Assembly: GCF_030272615.1 (NCBI RefSeq) | Contig: NC_081414.1 | Span: 232,231,733-232,295,732, forward strand | Length of the DNA stretch: 64,000 nucleotides | Reading direction: 5' to 3' | Source of the DNA: Cryptomeria japonica | Taxonomy: Eukaryota; Streptophyta; Pinopsida; Cupressales; Cupressaceae | Part shown: piece by piece, positions 46,982 to 57,275 of the stretch | Position numbering within the stretch: position 1 is the first letter of the stretch | How the letters are laid out: each line of letters starts with the position of its first letter | Made by a program: the position numbers and the translations under genes | Notes under the pieces: generated by a model | Databases searched by the model: none | Seen by the model: only the letters and a program-made list of their open reading frames with translations | What the model was told of the DNA's origin: nothing

Positions 46982-48340
46982 TCACTTTTTGAAGAAACTT
47001 ATGAATTTTAACCTTTCAGACTCTGTCAATGATTGAGCTAGGAATATGTTGTGTGGAACCTCTTCTGTACCGATATTTGTTTTGATAGTCTCCTCTACCA
47101 ACATGGATGATTTTTCCTCATATGATGCTGGGAGAATGTCGAGCCTTCCATCTTCGAGCGCCTCAGAGAGGTTTTCACCCTCAGATACGTCCTTTCTTTT
47201 TACTTTTTTGGGGTCAGATAGCGCCACATTGTGGTTTTCGCCATAAGACCCTTGATTTGTTCTTATTTTCACATTTTTGCGACTGGAAGGTCTGACACCC
47301 TCACCAAAATATGCCACGCTATTGAGTTCTATAGTGTATCTTGCTTTATGGTCTCCAGGGGGAAGATCGTCTCGTATGCCTAGATAGTCAATAAAAGCTT
47401 CATCATTTTGAAATGTATCCAACTGTGCAGGTCCTTCATGATCTCAGTCAATGAGTTGGTGGTGAACAAGGGGAAGGCCGTTAATGTCATCGAAGTTAGC
47501 GGGGCTAAGAGTGAAGATGTGGTTATATTCGGGTATGTCAAGGTAATTATCGAGGTCATCGATGGCACTCTCCTCATCAGTCTCGATCACAAGCGAATCC
47601 CAATTATCATCACTAGTAGCGCATTCTTGGACAGGTGTTCTCATCCTATGTGATTTCAATCTAGAACCTTGAGACAAGGACTGTGTAAACTCCTCATGGG
47701 TTGTTTCTTGACCAACTCTGAATTTGTTATAAAAATCCTCCTCTTCTGTGGGTTCACCTGGCTCTCTGAATGTCTCGATGAGCTCGTAGTCACTGGAAGA
47801 CTTGTCAGAACCCCATTCCCATTCGTTGGAATCTGTGGAATAGCGATTCTCTTGTCGAATCTTGGCAGCTTTGATTTGTAAGGCTTCTTCTGTCTTTTTG
47901 GTGTGGATCTTGGAAGTTAAGAAACCAAGTCCTTTCGAGCGTTCCTTCTTGAAAGTCAATTCAGGTTGTAAAGGTTCAATGATGCCTTCCTTTCGTAACC
48001 CCAGAGGGCTTTTTCCATCATACCCAAATTTTTGTAGAATTTTGAAGCCTTTGCCATATTTCTCACATGGTAGATTGACGTGATCTTGTGTTTCCTCTTC
48101 ATTATCTCTGAAAAGCATTTGGTATAAACCTTCCTCTTCTAGTTCACCCCATCTTTGAAAGATAGTAGGGTCCCATTTGAGCGTCATGATGGAGATTTGC
48201 TTGTTAGGATGTGGTCTTCCATATTCTTTTGGGGAACTCATGACTTGTCTTAAGTACATGGTCTGATTGAAAGTATATTCCCCCATGTCTTTGTCCTGAA
48301 ACTTGCCTTTAAGCTCACCTTGTTTTGATGTCGAAGGTTT
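46982..48340 (-). pseudogene. G3 pol linker with G-patch
   Basis: One frame shared with RT. It starts MGEYTFNQTMYLRQVMSSPK, then the G-patch EKYGKGFKILQKFGYDGKSP followed by LGLRKEGIIEPL (about 47975-48085). An acidic linker and the conserved block NDEAFIDYLGIRDDLPPGDH follow. Stops are TGA 47444 and TGA 46982. The G-patch is complete here: all spaced glycines and the GY pair are present. It would bind nucleic acid or an RNA helicase partner. Confidence 0.75.
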
Positions 48341-49426
48341 TCATGACTCAGGATCAATGTATGTCGATGAAGGAACAACCTCCCGATTACTAGGAATGAT
48401 GGTTTCAGTTTTTGATTTCAGGTTATTGCAGTATATGAATGGATTAGGATCACCGTTAACTATTACTTCCACTCCATTATGAGGAAACTTAATGCATTGG
48501 TGATATGTGGATGGGACTACCCTCATTTCATGAATCCAAGGACGTCCTAGCAATATGTTATAAGTGAGATTTAAATCCAGGACCTGACAGACCACATCCT
48601 TTGTAACTGGCCCAACTCTGAGAGGTAAGATGACTGTACCCTTGGATGAATGCTCTTCATCATCATATGCCTTAATGGTGATCTTATTTGTAGAATTTAA
48701 AGCTTTATCAGAATATCCCAATTGTGTGATAGTGCTTAATGTGCAAATGTTTAGACCTGCTCCTCCATCTATTAGGACTCGTTTTATTCGATGTTTGTGT
48801 ATGAAGGCTTCAATGTGTAATGGTGCATTATGTGGCTGACTTACAGAGGCGTCATCGGCTTCGGTGAAAGTAAGTGAATGTGGAATAGAAAGGTATCCCA
48901 CCATGGCTTGAAACTGGTCCACGTTTAGATCAGTAGGAACGACAGTATCTCTCAAGATTTTGTCAAGAATGGCTTTATGTGCGGGAGATATGCGTAATAA
49001 TTCAAGGATTGAAATGAGCGCGGGTGTCTTCCCTAACTGTTCTACAAGGTCATACTCAGGTTTGGTTGATGAGGAGGCTGTGTTTTTAGTTGGAGCACCT
49101 TGCAAAGTGATTTTTCCTCGACGAGTTGTAACATGACATTCAAAGGTAGGTTCAGAAGAAGATCCAACACCTTTTAGGACAATCTTGGGTCTCTGAGTAG
49201 AATTCTCAAAAGCTTTGTCCTTAATGATAATGGTGGAGACATAATTGTCCATTGAAATGTGATTAATAGTTGAATCATAATTGTAAGATGCTCTGGTATA
49301 GTTGGTTTGATCCTCTATGGCTTTAGCTTTTCCCTTGTCATGTTTTGGGAATGGTTCCTTAAACATCTCATGTTCTTGATTAGATGAATGTCCCTCAATC
49401 TCAATATCACCTCTATCAATGAGATC
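48341..49426 (-). pseudogene. G3 gag C-terminus and aspartic protease
   Basis: The frame continues from gag past TAG 49427. The block YDLVEQLGKTPALISILELL precedes the protease. Retropepsin motif HRIKRVLIDGGAGLNIC (D-G-G rather than D-S/T-G), then NILLGRPWIHEM. It ends at TGA 48341. It matches the G1 protease region over its whole length and shows that gag, protease and pol were one reading frame in the ancestor. Confidence 0.8.
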
Positions 49427-51333
49427 CTATATGATGTTCTTCAGTCTATGACAATTTCCTATCTTATGACCCTTGCTCTTATGAAATTCACAATACTCAT
49501 CATCATTCCACCAATTTGGTTTGACCTTTGGCTCATATGGAGGAAAATCTAGAACTGTGATTACCTTGTTTGCCACTAGCTTCTTGAAGACTGATTCAAG
49601 TGGTTTTCCCAATGGAGTGTATTTCCTTCGTGATCTATAAGTTGTTTGAGTATTCACTTGATTGTTAGTAGAGCTTGATCCCAAAAAAATGAATTTGGGT
49701 CGCACTGTGTTGACATCGACAACACCATCATTGACTGTGTTCTTGTTTTTATTCCAAAATATTGGCTTGTCTTTTCCTTTAAAGTCATCTTTGTTTTCCT
49801 TGAATATTTTAATGACTCCTTGTTCAATTAGGACCTTTGTTGTCGCTAAGCCTTTTTCAATGACGTCCTTGAAGGTGGACAAACAAGCTTTCCTTAAGTC
49901 ATAACCAATCTCTTTGTTAACATTTTGGGTGAAGATTTCTACCATTTGTTTTTGTGGAATTTCACAAGAGCATCTGTTGGCTAGATTTCTCCATCTTTGT
50001 AAAAATGATACAAAAGACTCTCCCTCTTTTTGCTTGGTGTTGCACAAAGTAGTGACTGATATGTATGTCTCTATGTTGTAGGAGAAATGTTGAATAAATG
50101 CCTCTGCTAAGTCACCCCATGACTTAATTCCAGGTGGAAGTTGGGAGAACCATTCCATAGCTTGATCACCTAAGCTTTGTGGGAATAATCTCATCAAATA
50201 TGTCTCTTATGCTGCTACCTCAATGCAAGCTGTGAAAAATTGTCTTATGTGTGCCTTAGGATCCCCTTTTCCTCTATACTTATCAAATTTAGGCGTCACA
50301 AAGTGTGTAGGAAAAGGAGACATTGGAATGCTCTTGTCAAATGGATAAGGACATATGTCTCTCATTATGTTGGCTTCGGTGTATTTATGTCCTCCATTTT
50401 CTTTTGTAAGTCCCTGATTTGTTGCTCCAAATTGCTCTTAGGTGGAGATCGACTTCTTGGACCATATCCTATGTTTGAGGTACCCATTGGAGGAGGTGCA
50501 TGTTGCATGTATGGATGATATTGATCATACACATGTTCATATGGAGGAGGTCTATAATGATGCTGCGTATATGGACCACTTGGTATAGATTCATGTTGAG
50601 GAACACCATATCTATTTTGTGCATGTATACCATATTCTACAGGCATGTCATGTTCCATTGTGTTGCCCCCAAATTTGACATGAGGTTTCCTTGTGTCCAA
50701 ATTTTGAGCATGCCTTTGAACATCCAATTGTTTTGGTGGTTGATCCTTAGCATTGATATGTGATTGAGCATATTTTTCTCCATAAGACTTCCATAATGGT
50801 CTGCGAAGGTGAGTATCATATGTTTGACCATGTGTATGTGGGATCTCTGGTTTTTGAAGCAAAGCTGATGGTGATTCAGGTACCATGTGTGGTCCTCTAT
50901 TTCCTCCACTATTAGGTCTCCTTTGATCCATATTGGAGTGAGGTTGTTGCAAAGGTCTATGTTCCATTATTTGAGACATGTCAAAATCATGAGGTATCTT
51001 GGCTCCACTTTGTGCCATCATTTGTAAGAAGTATTGTCTATCCCTCCTCATTATTTCCTCAACCAATCGATTGAAATGGGGATTCATGATGGATTCTTCC
51101 ACATCTGCTGAATGTACTGAAAAGTTGTCCACATTGTCATTATGTGTAGCATTGTTGTTTATAGTGTCCATGTTCTCAACATTTGGAATGTTTCTATAGA
51201 CATCCATGTCAGGTAATGTAGTATGATCAGAATTGAAAAAGATATCATTGTCATACTCATAAGAACTCATGTTTGCGGACTCTTGAGCCTCTTTAGTTTC
51301 TCTCCTAGATTTTTGAAGATGGGTTTCAACCAT
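49427..51333 (-). pseudogene. gag: G3 gag
   Basis: ATG at 51331-51333. The first 322 codons are an acidic then Pro/His/Tyr-rich region (HHYRPPPYEHVYDQYHPYMQ). A frameshift near 50367 leads to the Gag domain: FDKYRGKGDPKAHIRQF, TAA near 50210, MRLFPQSLGDQAMEWFSQLP, IKSWGDLAEAFIQHF and LCNTKQKEGESFVSFLQRW. The zinc knuckle variant is CEFHKSKGHKIGNCHRLK. It ends at TAG 49427 where the frame stays open afterwards. Clearly homologous to G1 gag from the Gag domain onward; the N-terminal half differs. Confidence 0.85.
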
Positions 51334-51800
51334 GAACTAGGTATTGACCAAGATGTGTGAGACTAGATGAAAAATGGAAAGAGTATGGAAGACCAAGAGT
51401 TGGATGGAATGTAAATGAATCTGAAGTGTACTTGCAATGTCCAAAGTGTAAGGCCAAGTATGTATGTAGTAGAGTAGGTGTGACTTCCAAAGAGAGGATA
51501 GTTTCTCTTGATCAGGTAAGTTGACCTTGACTCTAAGTAAGACCAAATGAAACCCAAAGGTAAGAAACCTTGATGAGGGACCACTTAGCAAAGTGTTGTT
51601 GTATGTAGTGTGTTGACAAAGTATGATGAGGACAAGCAAGTGACCTTTTGACTCAAGTTTAGACAATTGTGAATGTAATGTAAGGTGTAAAGCAATGATG
51701 GACTTTGTGAGACCCAAAGACAGGTTGAATGCTAAATGAAACCCTGGAGAAATGACCTAGGAAGCTCAAGAATTCTGAAACTGACTGTGTCTGTTTGCTA

Positions 51801-52042
51801 GACTGTAACAGTTTTTCAATTCTGGACACAGACGTGCCTGTATACTTCACAGACGTGGTTTCCTGACACAGGCGCTGCTATGTTTAACACAGACGCGCTT
51901 CTGAGATTTTTTTTTTTTTATGTTTGTTGGACTGTAACAGTTTTTCAATTCTGGACACAGACGTGCCTGTATACTTCACAGACGCGGTTTCCTGACACAG
52001 GCACTGTTATGTTTAACACAGACGCGCTTCTGAGATTTTTTG
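51801..52042 (-). repeat. 129-bp tandem duplication in G3 leader
   Basis: 'gactgtaacagtttttcaat' begins at 51801 and 51930. Both copies run to 'cgcttctgagattttt' with about four base differences and a longer T-run in the first. Each copy holds four cacagacg-type units. Confidence 0.9.
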
Positions 52043-52150
52043 TTTGCCAAATGCAATGTTGACTGTTGGAACACAGACACGATTCTGTCCTTCACAGACG
52101 TGGTTAGAAAACACAGACGCTATTATGCCCGACACAGACGCGTTTCTGCA
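51830..52150 (-). repeat. Leader repeats ACACAGACGCG, G3 sense side (part 1)
   Basis: On the + strand 'gacacagacgtg', 'cacagacgtgg', 'acacagacgcgc', 'cacagacgcgg' and others occur every 20-35 bp. On the element's sense strand they read GCGTCTGTGT, the same orientation relative to gag as the 39498 array has relative to the PMD ORF. Confidence 0.8.
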
Positions 52151-53369
52151 AATTTTGTGCAATTTTTCCAATCTGTGAAGTTGTCTTGTTGTGACCCAAT
52201 CTGACTGCTTGACTATTTTTCGTGACAAGAGGACACAGTGTTGATGAAGACCCAATGTTTGCAAGTGTTTAGACTCAAAATGACTCCAAGAAAAGTGTGT
52301 TGTTTGATGTAAAAATGTTTTGCATACACTTGAAGACACAAAAGACACAATGTTTTGCTGTTTGGTCTTGAATGTTTTGAATGTTTAACATAAGTCAAGC
52401 ACAATTCTTATGGCTGGCCAAGACAATAGTTGTTGATCCCACATGGGGTTTTACCCCGAGGCTACGCTATTCAGAGTGGATACTTAGATGCTTGACCTCA
52501 CTGGCTCCACCCTCGGCACTCACTTCTTGGGTCAGCCAAGCATCAGTCCCCATGAAAACTCCCCATGGTGAACTTTGTATCTCTACTAAGAACCGTATGT
52601 GTGTGGGCCGCTACCAGAGGTCCGACCTCCTACCCCAACAACTAGAAGGATTTGGGCCTCTAAAACAAAATGGTGCTAGTAAGGGCATCCGCTCGTGTGG
52701 CCATACATGCGGCACTTTCAGCTCTGTAAATACAGAAGGCTCCCAGCCGGTAGGGGTTACGCCCTACAACTGATCAAATAAATTTGATCAAACGAGTTTA
52801 TGGGGAGACATAGTGTCGGTATGAACTAATCAACACACGTTATTCATAGTTTTCACCATGAATACATTTGATTATAGTGGTTCGGATGAGGTGGGTTTTC
52901 CTCGCTACCACTTGGGTCGTCCTCTTCTCACTAGTAGTCCTAATGACCACACGGGAAGATAGACCCTCTAAAGATTAAACAAAAAGAGCCTATTGCTCAA
53001 GACACAAAAGACAATGATTCAATTTTAGTGCACCAATGGAAGTGTTTGCTAGTCTATGAAAACAAGGCACACAATAAAAATCCAAAAACCCTTGCCAAGG
53101 ACCTGCACCAAAGATTTGTTAGTAGTTTGGGTTGTTTCAAATGATCACCCCTTCCTGCAAGCACACAAGTTAGGTAAATTTTAAAACCCAAAAGACTTTG
53201 TGAAAATAGGGGCCTTCAACCAAACGATTTTGCTTCCAAGACAAGCTGCACCAATTTTGTTAGCTAGATCCGAAAATGTTAGTCCAAAGATAAACCAGAT
53301 CTGAAACCCTAAATGCAAAATCCGAAAACTGAATCAATGAAAAATTTTGAAATTTTGAAATAGGTGATA

Positions 53370-53705
53370 CACAGACGCGATTACCCTTGACACAGACGTG
53401 ACTCTGCGACACAAACGCGGTTCTATGAGACACGGACGTGGATAAAAACCATAGACCTGCTTCCCCGACACAGACGCGGATAAAAATGACACAGACGCGT
53501 TTCCGTACCACAGACGCGCCTTTCAGAAACCTGCAAAATAAAATTTTGTCTATGACACGGACACGCTTCAAGATGTCGCAAACGCGCCAGAAAATCAAAA
53601 ACGCGATTCCAGATGTCGCAGATGTGCCAGAAAATCAAAAACGCGATTCCAGATGTCGCAGATGCGCCAGAAAATTAAAAACGCGATCCAAAAGTATGCA
53701 GACGC
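53370..53705 (-). repeat. Leader repeats ACACAGACGCG, G3 sense side (part 2)
   Basis: About eight units 'acacagacgcg' or variants spaced 19-22 bp (53370-53530). Three 40-bp tandem copies follow, starting 'agatgtcgca' at 53571, 53611 and 53651 and holding 'aacgcg' words. The array lies within 450 bp of the 5' LTR. Confidence 0.85.
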
Positions 53706-53794
53706 GAAAATGTCGAAAATGTTGTCAGAAATGCCTGATCTGCAACTTCAAACACAAAATCTACAACAAAAGGTTAAATGCAAAAGGGACAAGA

Positions 53795-53813
53795 GTCCCA
53801 CCGGGCGTGCCAA
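53795..53813 (-). other. Candidate primer binding site of G3
   Basis: On the minus strand the LTR end is followed by TTTTGGCACGCCCGGTGGG, with TGG two bases in. Position and TGG start fit a tRNA-complementary site; I cannot name the tRNA by eye. It is not the same site as in G1. Confidence 0.6.
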
Positions 53814-53815
53814 AA

Positions 53816-54569
53816 TGTATATGGTGAAAATGGATAACAATAATAACGATATTGAAAGGCTAAATGAATTCAACCACAAAACCCTAGCCTAACAATCAAC
53901 AAAGATCCACCATAACATATGATGATTACCTAAGACAATGCAAATCACATGAAATCACAAAGATTATACCATCACATGTCCAATAGGGTTTTGATCTCCA
54001 TTTTTCCTATCTCCATTGATCTTGCTTGATATATTTGCTCTCAGATTTTATGTGCACAAGAGCTCAACAAAGAACGGAATGTGGTTGCAAGTATGATTGT
54101 CTATGCCAAGTAGTCAATTGATCAAGTAGTCAGGGTTTGATAATGAGGGAAGCATCTCCTTATATAGAAGACACAATATGAAATGGAGGGATAAGATTGA
54201 GAGGTGTAAAAAGGAGGTCGGCTATGATTAGAGGGTAGGTAAAAGAAATAATAAAATAATGAAAGTGGTAGGTAGTGTATGAATTAAGAGATGAATGACA
54301 TGTGTCATAGGTAGAAAAGGCTAATGAATTAATTAAATAAATAAAGATTTATTTAATTAATAGAAGAAGTGGGATCAATTAAATAAATTTAGGAAAATGA
54401 TAATTTAAATAAATAAATGTATTTATTTAAATGAGAAATAAGGCTAGAAGAGGATAAATGAATTAATTAAATAAATAAAGATTTATTTAATTAATAGAAG
54501 AATTAGGCTTAGATAATTAAATAAATAAAATATTTATTTAATTAGACATGACAATTTTAGGTGTCTACA
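53816..54569 (-). promoter_or_regulatory. G3 5' LTR
   Basis: 754 bp, same length as 38216-38969. The TATA box CTATATAAG is at 54159-54167 on the minus strand. It drives gag-pol toward lower coordinates. Confidence 0.95.
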
Positions 54570-54574
54570 CCTGT
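54570..54574 (-). other. Target site duplication CCTGT, right copy
   Basis: CCTGT after the LTR end, equal to 38211-38215. Confidence 0.9.
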
Positions 54575-57240
54575 AATCTAACAGTTGCATCTCTTCTGGT
54601 AGTTTCTCAACTAATGGCTCTTCTACTTCTACATATTTCATTATATTCTTGCCTAATACCACCTGCAAGAATATCTTTACCTTCTTAACAACTCTGGGCT
54701 TAAGTTTCACAATCTGTAGAAAATCAAATATATCAGGAGAGATCTCCTTCTTCTTCCTCTTAGGTGTGATTGAACTTAGCCATGGGGGTAGTTATAATGA
54801 GTTTACATCAGAGACAAAAGTTGTAGTTTCTGAAGAAACGGGCTCTATCTGTACCATATTTGTGACTTGAGGAAAAGATTCTATCTAGACAATGATGATC
54901 CTTTTCTCAGGTGGTAATCCATGACTTGCTTCCATCATGAACTTATCAAAACTCATTGTCAGAATATCAATCTTAGGAAGAGAAACATTGGACAAGATGG
55001 CATATGAGGGATTCACATCGAAGACATTCTCCAAGCCATCGTGAGAAGTCTTAATAGGTACTTCAATGTTGGTACAAGTAGATGTACTTGGTTCCATAAG
55101 TTCCACATGAATGGTGGAGAAAGAATCCACATCTGTATCAATTGGAGACATAGGTACATCCAATAATAATTGGGGAAGGGTTGTATGTCTACAAAAGGGG
55201 GCGATCCTTCTATATTCTCCTCGTGAGTCATTGTTAGCATCAATAACCTGTATTTTCACCTCTTGTTTCTCCTTCCCTTTTAGTGATACTTCTATCGAAG
55301 GAATAACCAAAGCCCTACTGACCCTCAACTTGATTGTAGTGTCAAAAGAAGATGCACCTTCTTTAGATTTAATTTTGACCTTAGACCTTTGCCCAATAGG
55401 TCCAGCTGAATCAACTTTTGCTTCACTTTTGATCTTGACAGACCTAACATTATTGCTCTTCGGTCAGACATTAGTATTTGTAAGAATGGTCAGAAATCTA
55501 TCAAAGATAGTGTCACATTCCTTCTTTGAACATTGAGGAGAAGGAAGAGGTGCTCCAACAACTCTTTCTTCTATATATTTTGGGTCAAGGATTTTACCAT
55601 CATCCATCATTCCTTTCAGAATCTTGGTTAAATAAAGATCTACAATCTGCTCCAAGGTGAGCCTATTGTAGTCCATTCTCCTGATTTCATCTTCAGTGCA
55701 GAGATCGACCCAAATATTCTCTAGACGATGGACATGGGTGAAGGCCCTCTTGACTTTTTCCTTCAACCCTGGATAATCAAAATCCTTCCTTTCTACGAAC
55801 TTCTTCAACTTAATCTTCTGAAGTTTAGTTTCCAACGCTTTGGCTCTTGATGAAGTGTTCAAAGAGTACCGACCAATTTGGAATGGATTGTGTGAATAAA
55901 TATTGATACCCAGCTTATGATTGGTAAGTTGTATTGCATGAACTGCCATCATCTATGTTGCCAACTCCATCATGATGATCTTGTATGTAGGGTACCTTGG
56001 TAGCATGCATGATTGGCCTTCAAAGAATCCAACTCTCATATAGGTGAATATTGGGAACTGTGGAAATAAGCACGCATACTCATTTACCTTCTTCCAGGCT
56101 CCCTTAGAGACTCTCCTATTCTTGAGTGTTTTGTCAAAAAACACATGAAGTGTTTGAAGAACACATCTTGCACTCTTCTATAATAAATTTTGTTGGGCCT
56201 CAAAGTTAGCTAATCATAATACTTCCATACTGGCACCAACAATCTGTCACCCTTGGTAGAAAGACCAAGAAATTGTCTGAGTGATGTTGAGATATACACA
56301 AAGTATGAATTCATATAGAAAGTGAGGGTAGTACAGAAACTTGTGACAACAACTCACAAAGGTTTTCATTGATGACCTCTCCCCAGAAAATGTGAGATTG
56401 CCTCTTTTTCATGATCACAATATATTTATACATCCAGATTTCAAACACATTAGAGTGTTTCAAACCCATTGTTCTGTTGAGAAGGGTTGATTATGTGTCG
56501 CCAACTTCTTCAATGAAGTCACAATGATAAAAATTAGGCCATCTGGAAAAGCAAGTCCAGGGAGTAGTAAGCCACTTGTCATTGGTGTGTCTGACACAAT
56601 CAGATTTTCTCTAATTATAATGATCTAGGACACTTTTCATTATGAAATCTACATACAGAGGAGCTGCGAGGACTTTGAAAATCTTATCAATGGTCTTTGC
56701 ATCCAACCTGATAATGGAATTCACATCGTCATCTATGATTGTTCTATTCTCCTTATCAAAATGAGATGTGCAAGCAAGCACAAAATCAAGTTATAGAGCA
56801 ACTAGTGGGAAAGATGAGACCAAATGAATATGGTTGTTCAGGAGCAACTGCATTCCATGTGTTAGCGAGCCCTCTATTTCTTCCAAGAGCTCAGACATGT
56901 CAATGTGTCTGATCTCTATGTATTGGATCTCATCATGGAGAGAGACCACCTAAGTGGGAGCAATCTCATTCTGGTATTTGTCATATTTGTATTTCATCTT
57001 CTTGTTTGGAGGAGATGTCAGCTCTTCTGTCATCGAACATGAATCTGCAACATTGTGATGAAAATTTAAAAGGCTAAGAACATCTTCAGTAGCAACTGGA
57101 GATTTCATAGTCTTCAAGCCTTGAAAACTAATTCTCACACCATAACTTGGGAAGGATTTACCATGAAACAACTTGGAATCACTCAAAGATTTTTTATGGA
57201 TGAGTTTGGATAGTGATGGGAAGGGAAATCGGATCTCATA
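54575..57240 (-). pseudogene. ORF B, N-terminal and middle part
   Basis: Minus strand. The frame from about 57240 to 56210 carries DDDVNSIIRLDAKTIDKIFK and KHSNVFEIWMYKYIVIMKKR, with stops at 56950 and several later. After an indel near 56150 the frame continues as LKNRRVSKGAWKKVNEYACL, then KALETKLQKIKLKKFVERKD and YNRLTLEQIVDLYLTKILKG. Stops: TAG near 56178, TAG at 55953, TAG near 55464, TAG 54885 and one TAA. It runs into the G3 LTR at 54575 and resumes at 38215. Total about 1,190 codons. There is no pol motif and no recognised domain. By size, order and context it is the same kind of non-autonomous element protein as ORF A. No start codon is secure. Confidence 0.6.
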
Positions 57241-57275
57241 GAGATGACTGCAAGTGGAAAAAATTTCATAGTTAG

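Larger units (their letters stand above)
51334..53794 (-). other. G3 leader, about 2.5 kb
   Basis: Noncoding on the sense (minus) strand by eye. It contains GCGTCTGTG repeats at both ends, a 129-bp tandem duplication, and a G/C-richer middle (52430-52770). That middle is open on the + strand for 130 codons, which I regard as chance. Confidence 0.5.
38216..54569 (-). mobile_element. G3: complete Ty3/Gypsy element with antisense PMD ORF
   Basis: 16,354 bp on the minus strand with equal-length LTRs (754 bp), CCTGT target duplication, primer site, gag, protease, G-patch, RT-RNase H, integrase, spacer, antisense PMD ORF, two repeat arrays and polypurine tract. The LTRs show seven substitutions and no indels by hand count (about 99.1% identical), so insertion was recent compared with G1. 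Despite this, gag-pol holds three or more frameshifts and several stops, so the copy was probably mobilised in trans or decayed fast. It shares gene order and protein similarity with G1 but not LTR sequence apart from the first bases. Confidence 0.9.

Noticed and set aside
52381-52773. 130-codon + strand ORF in the G3 leader
   Set aside because: Antisense to the leader, no counterpart in G1, no family features, ordinary composition for a G/C-richer patch.
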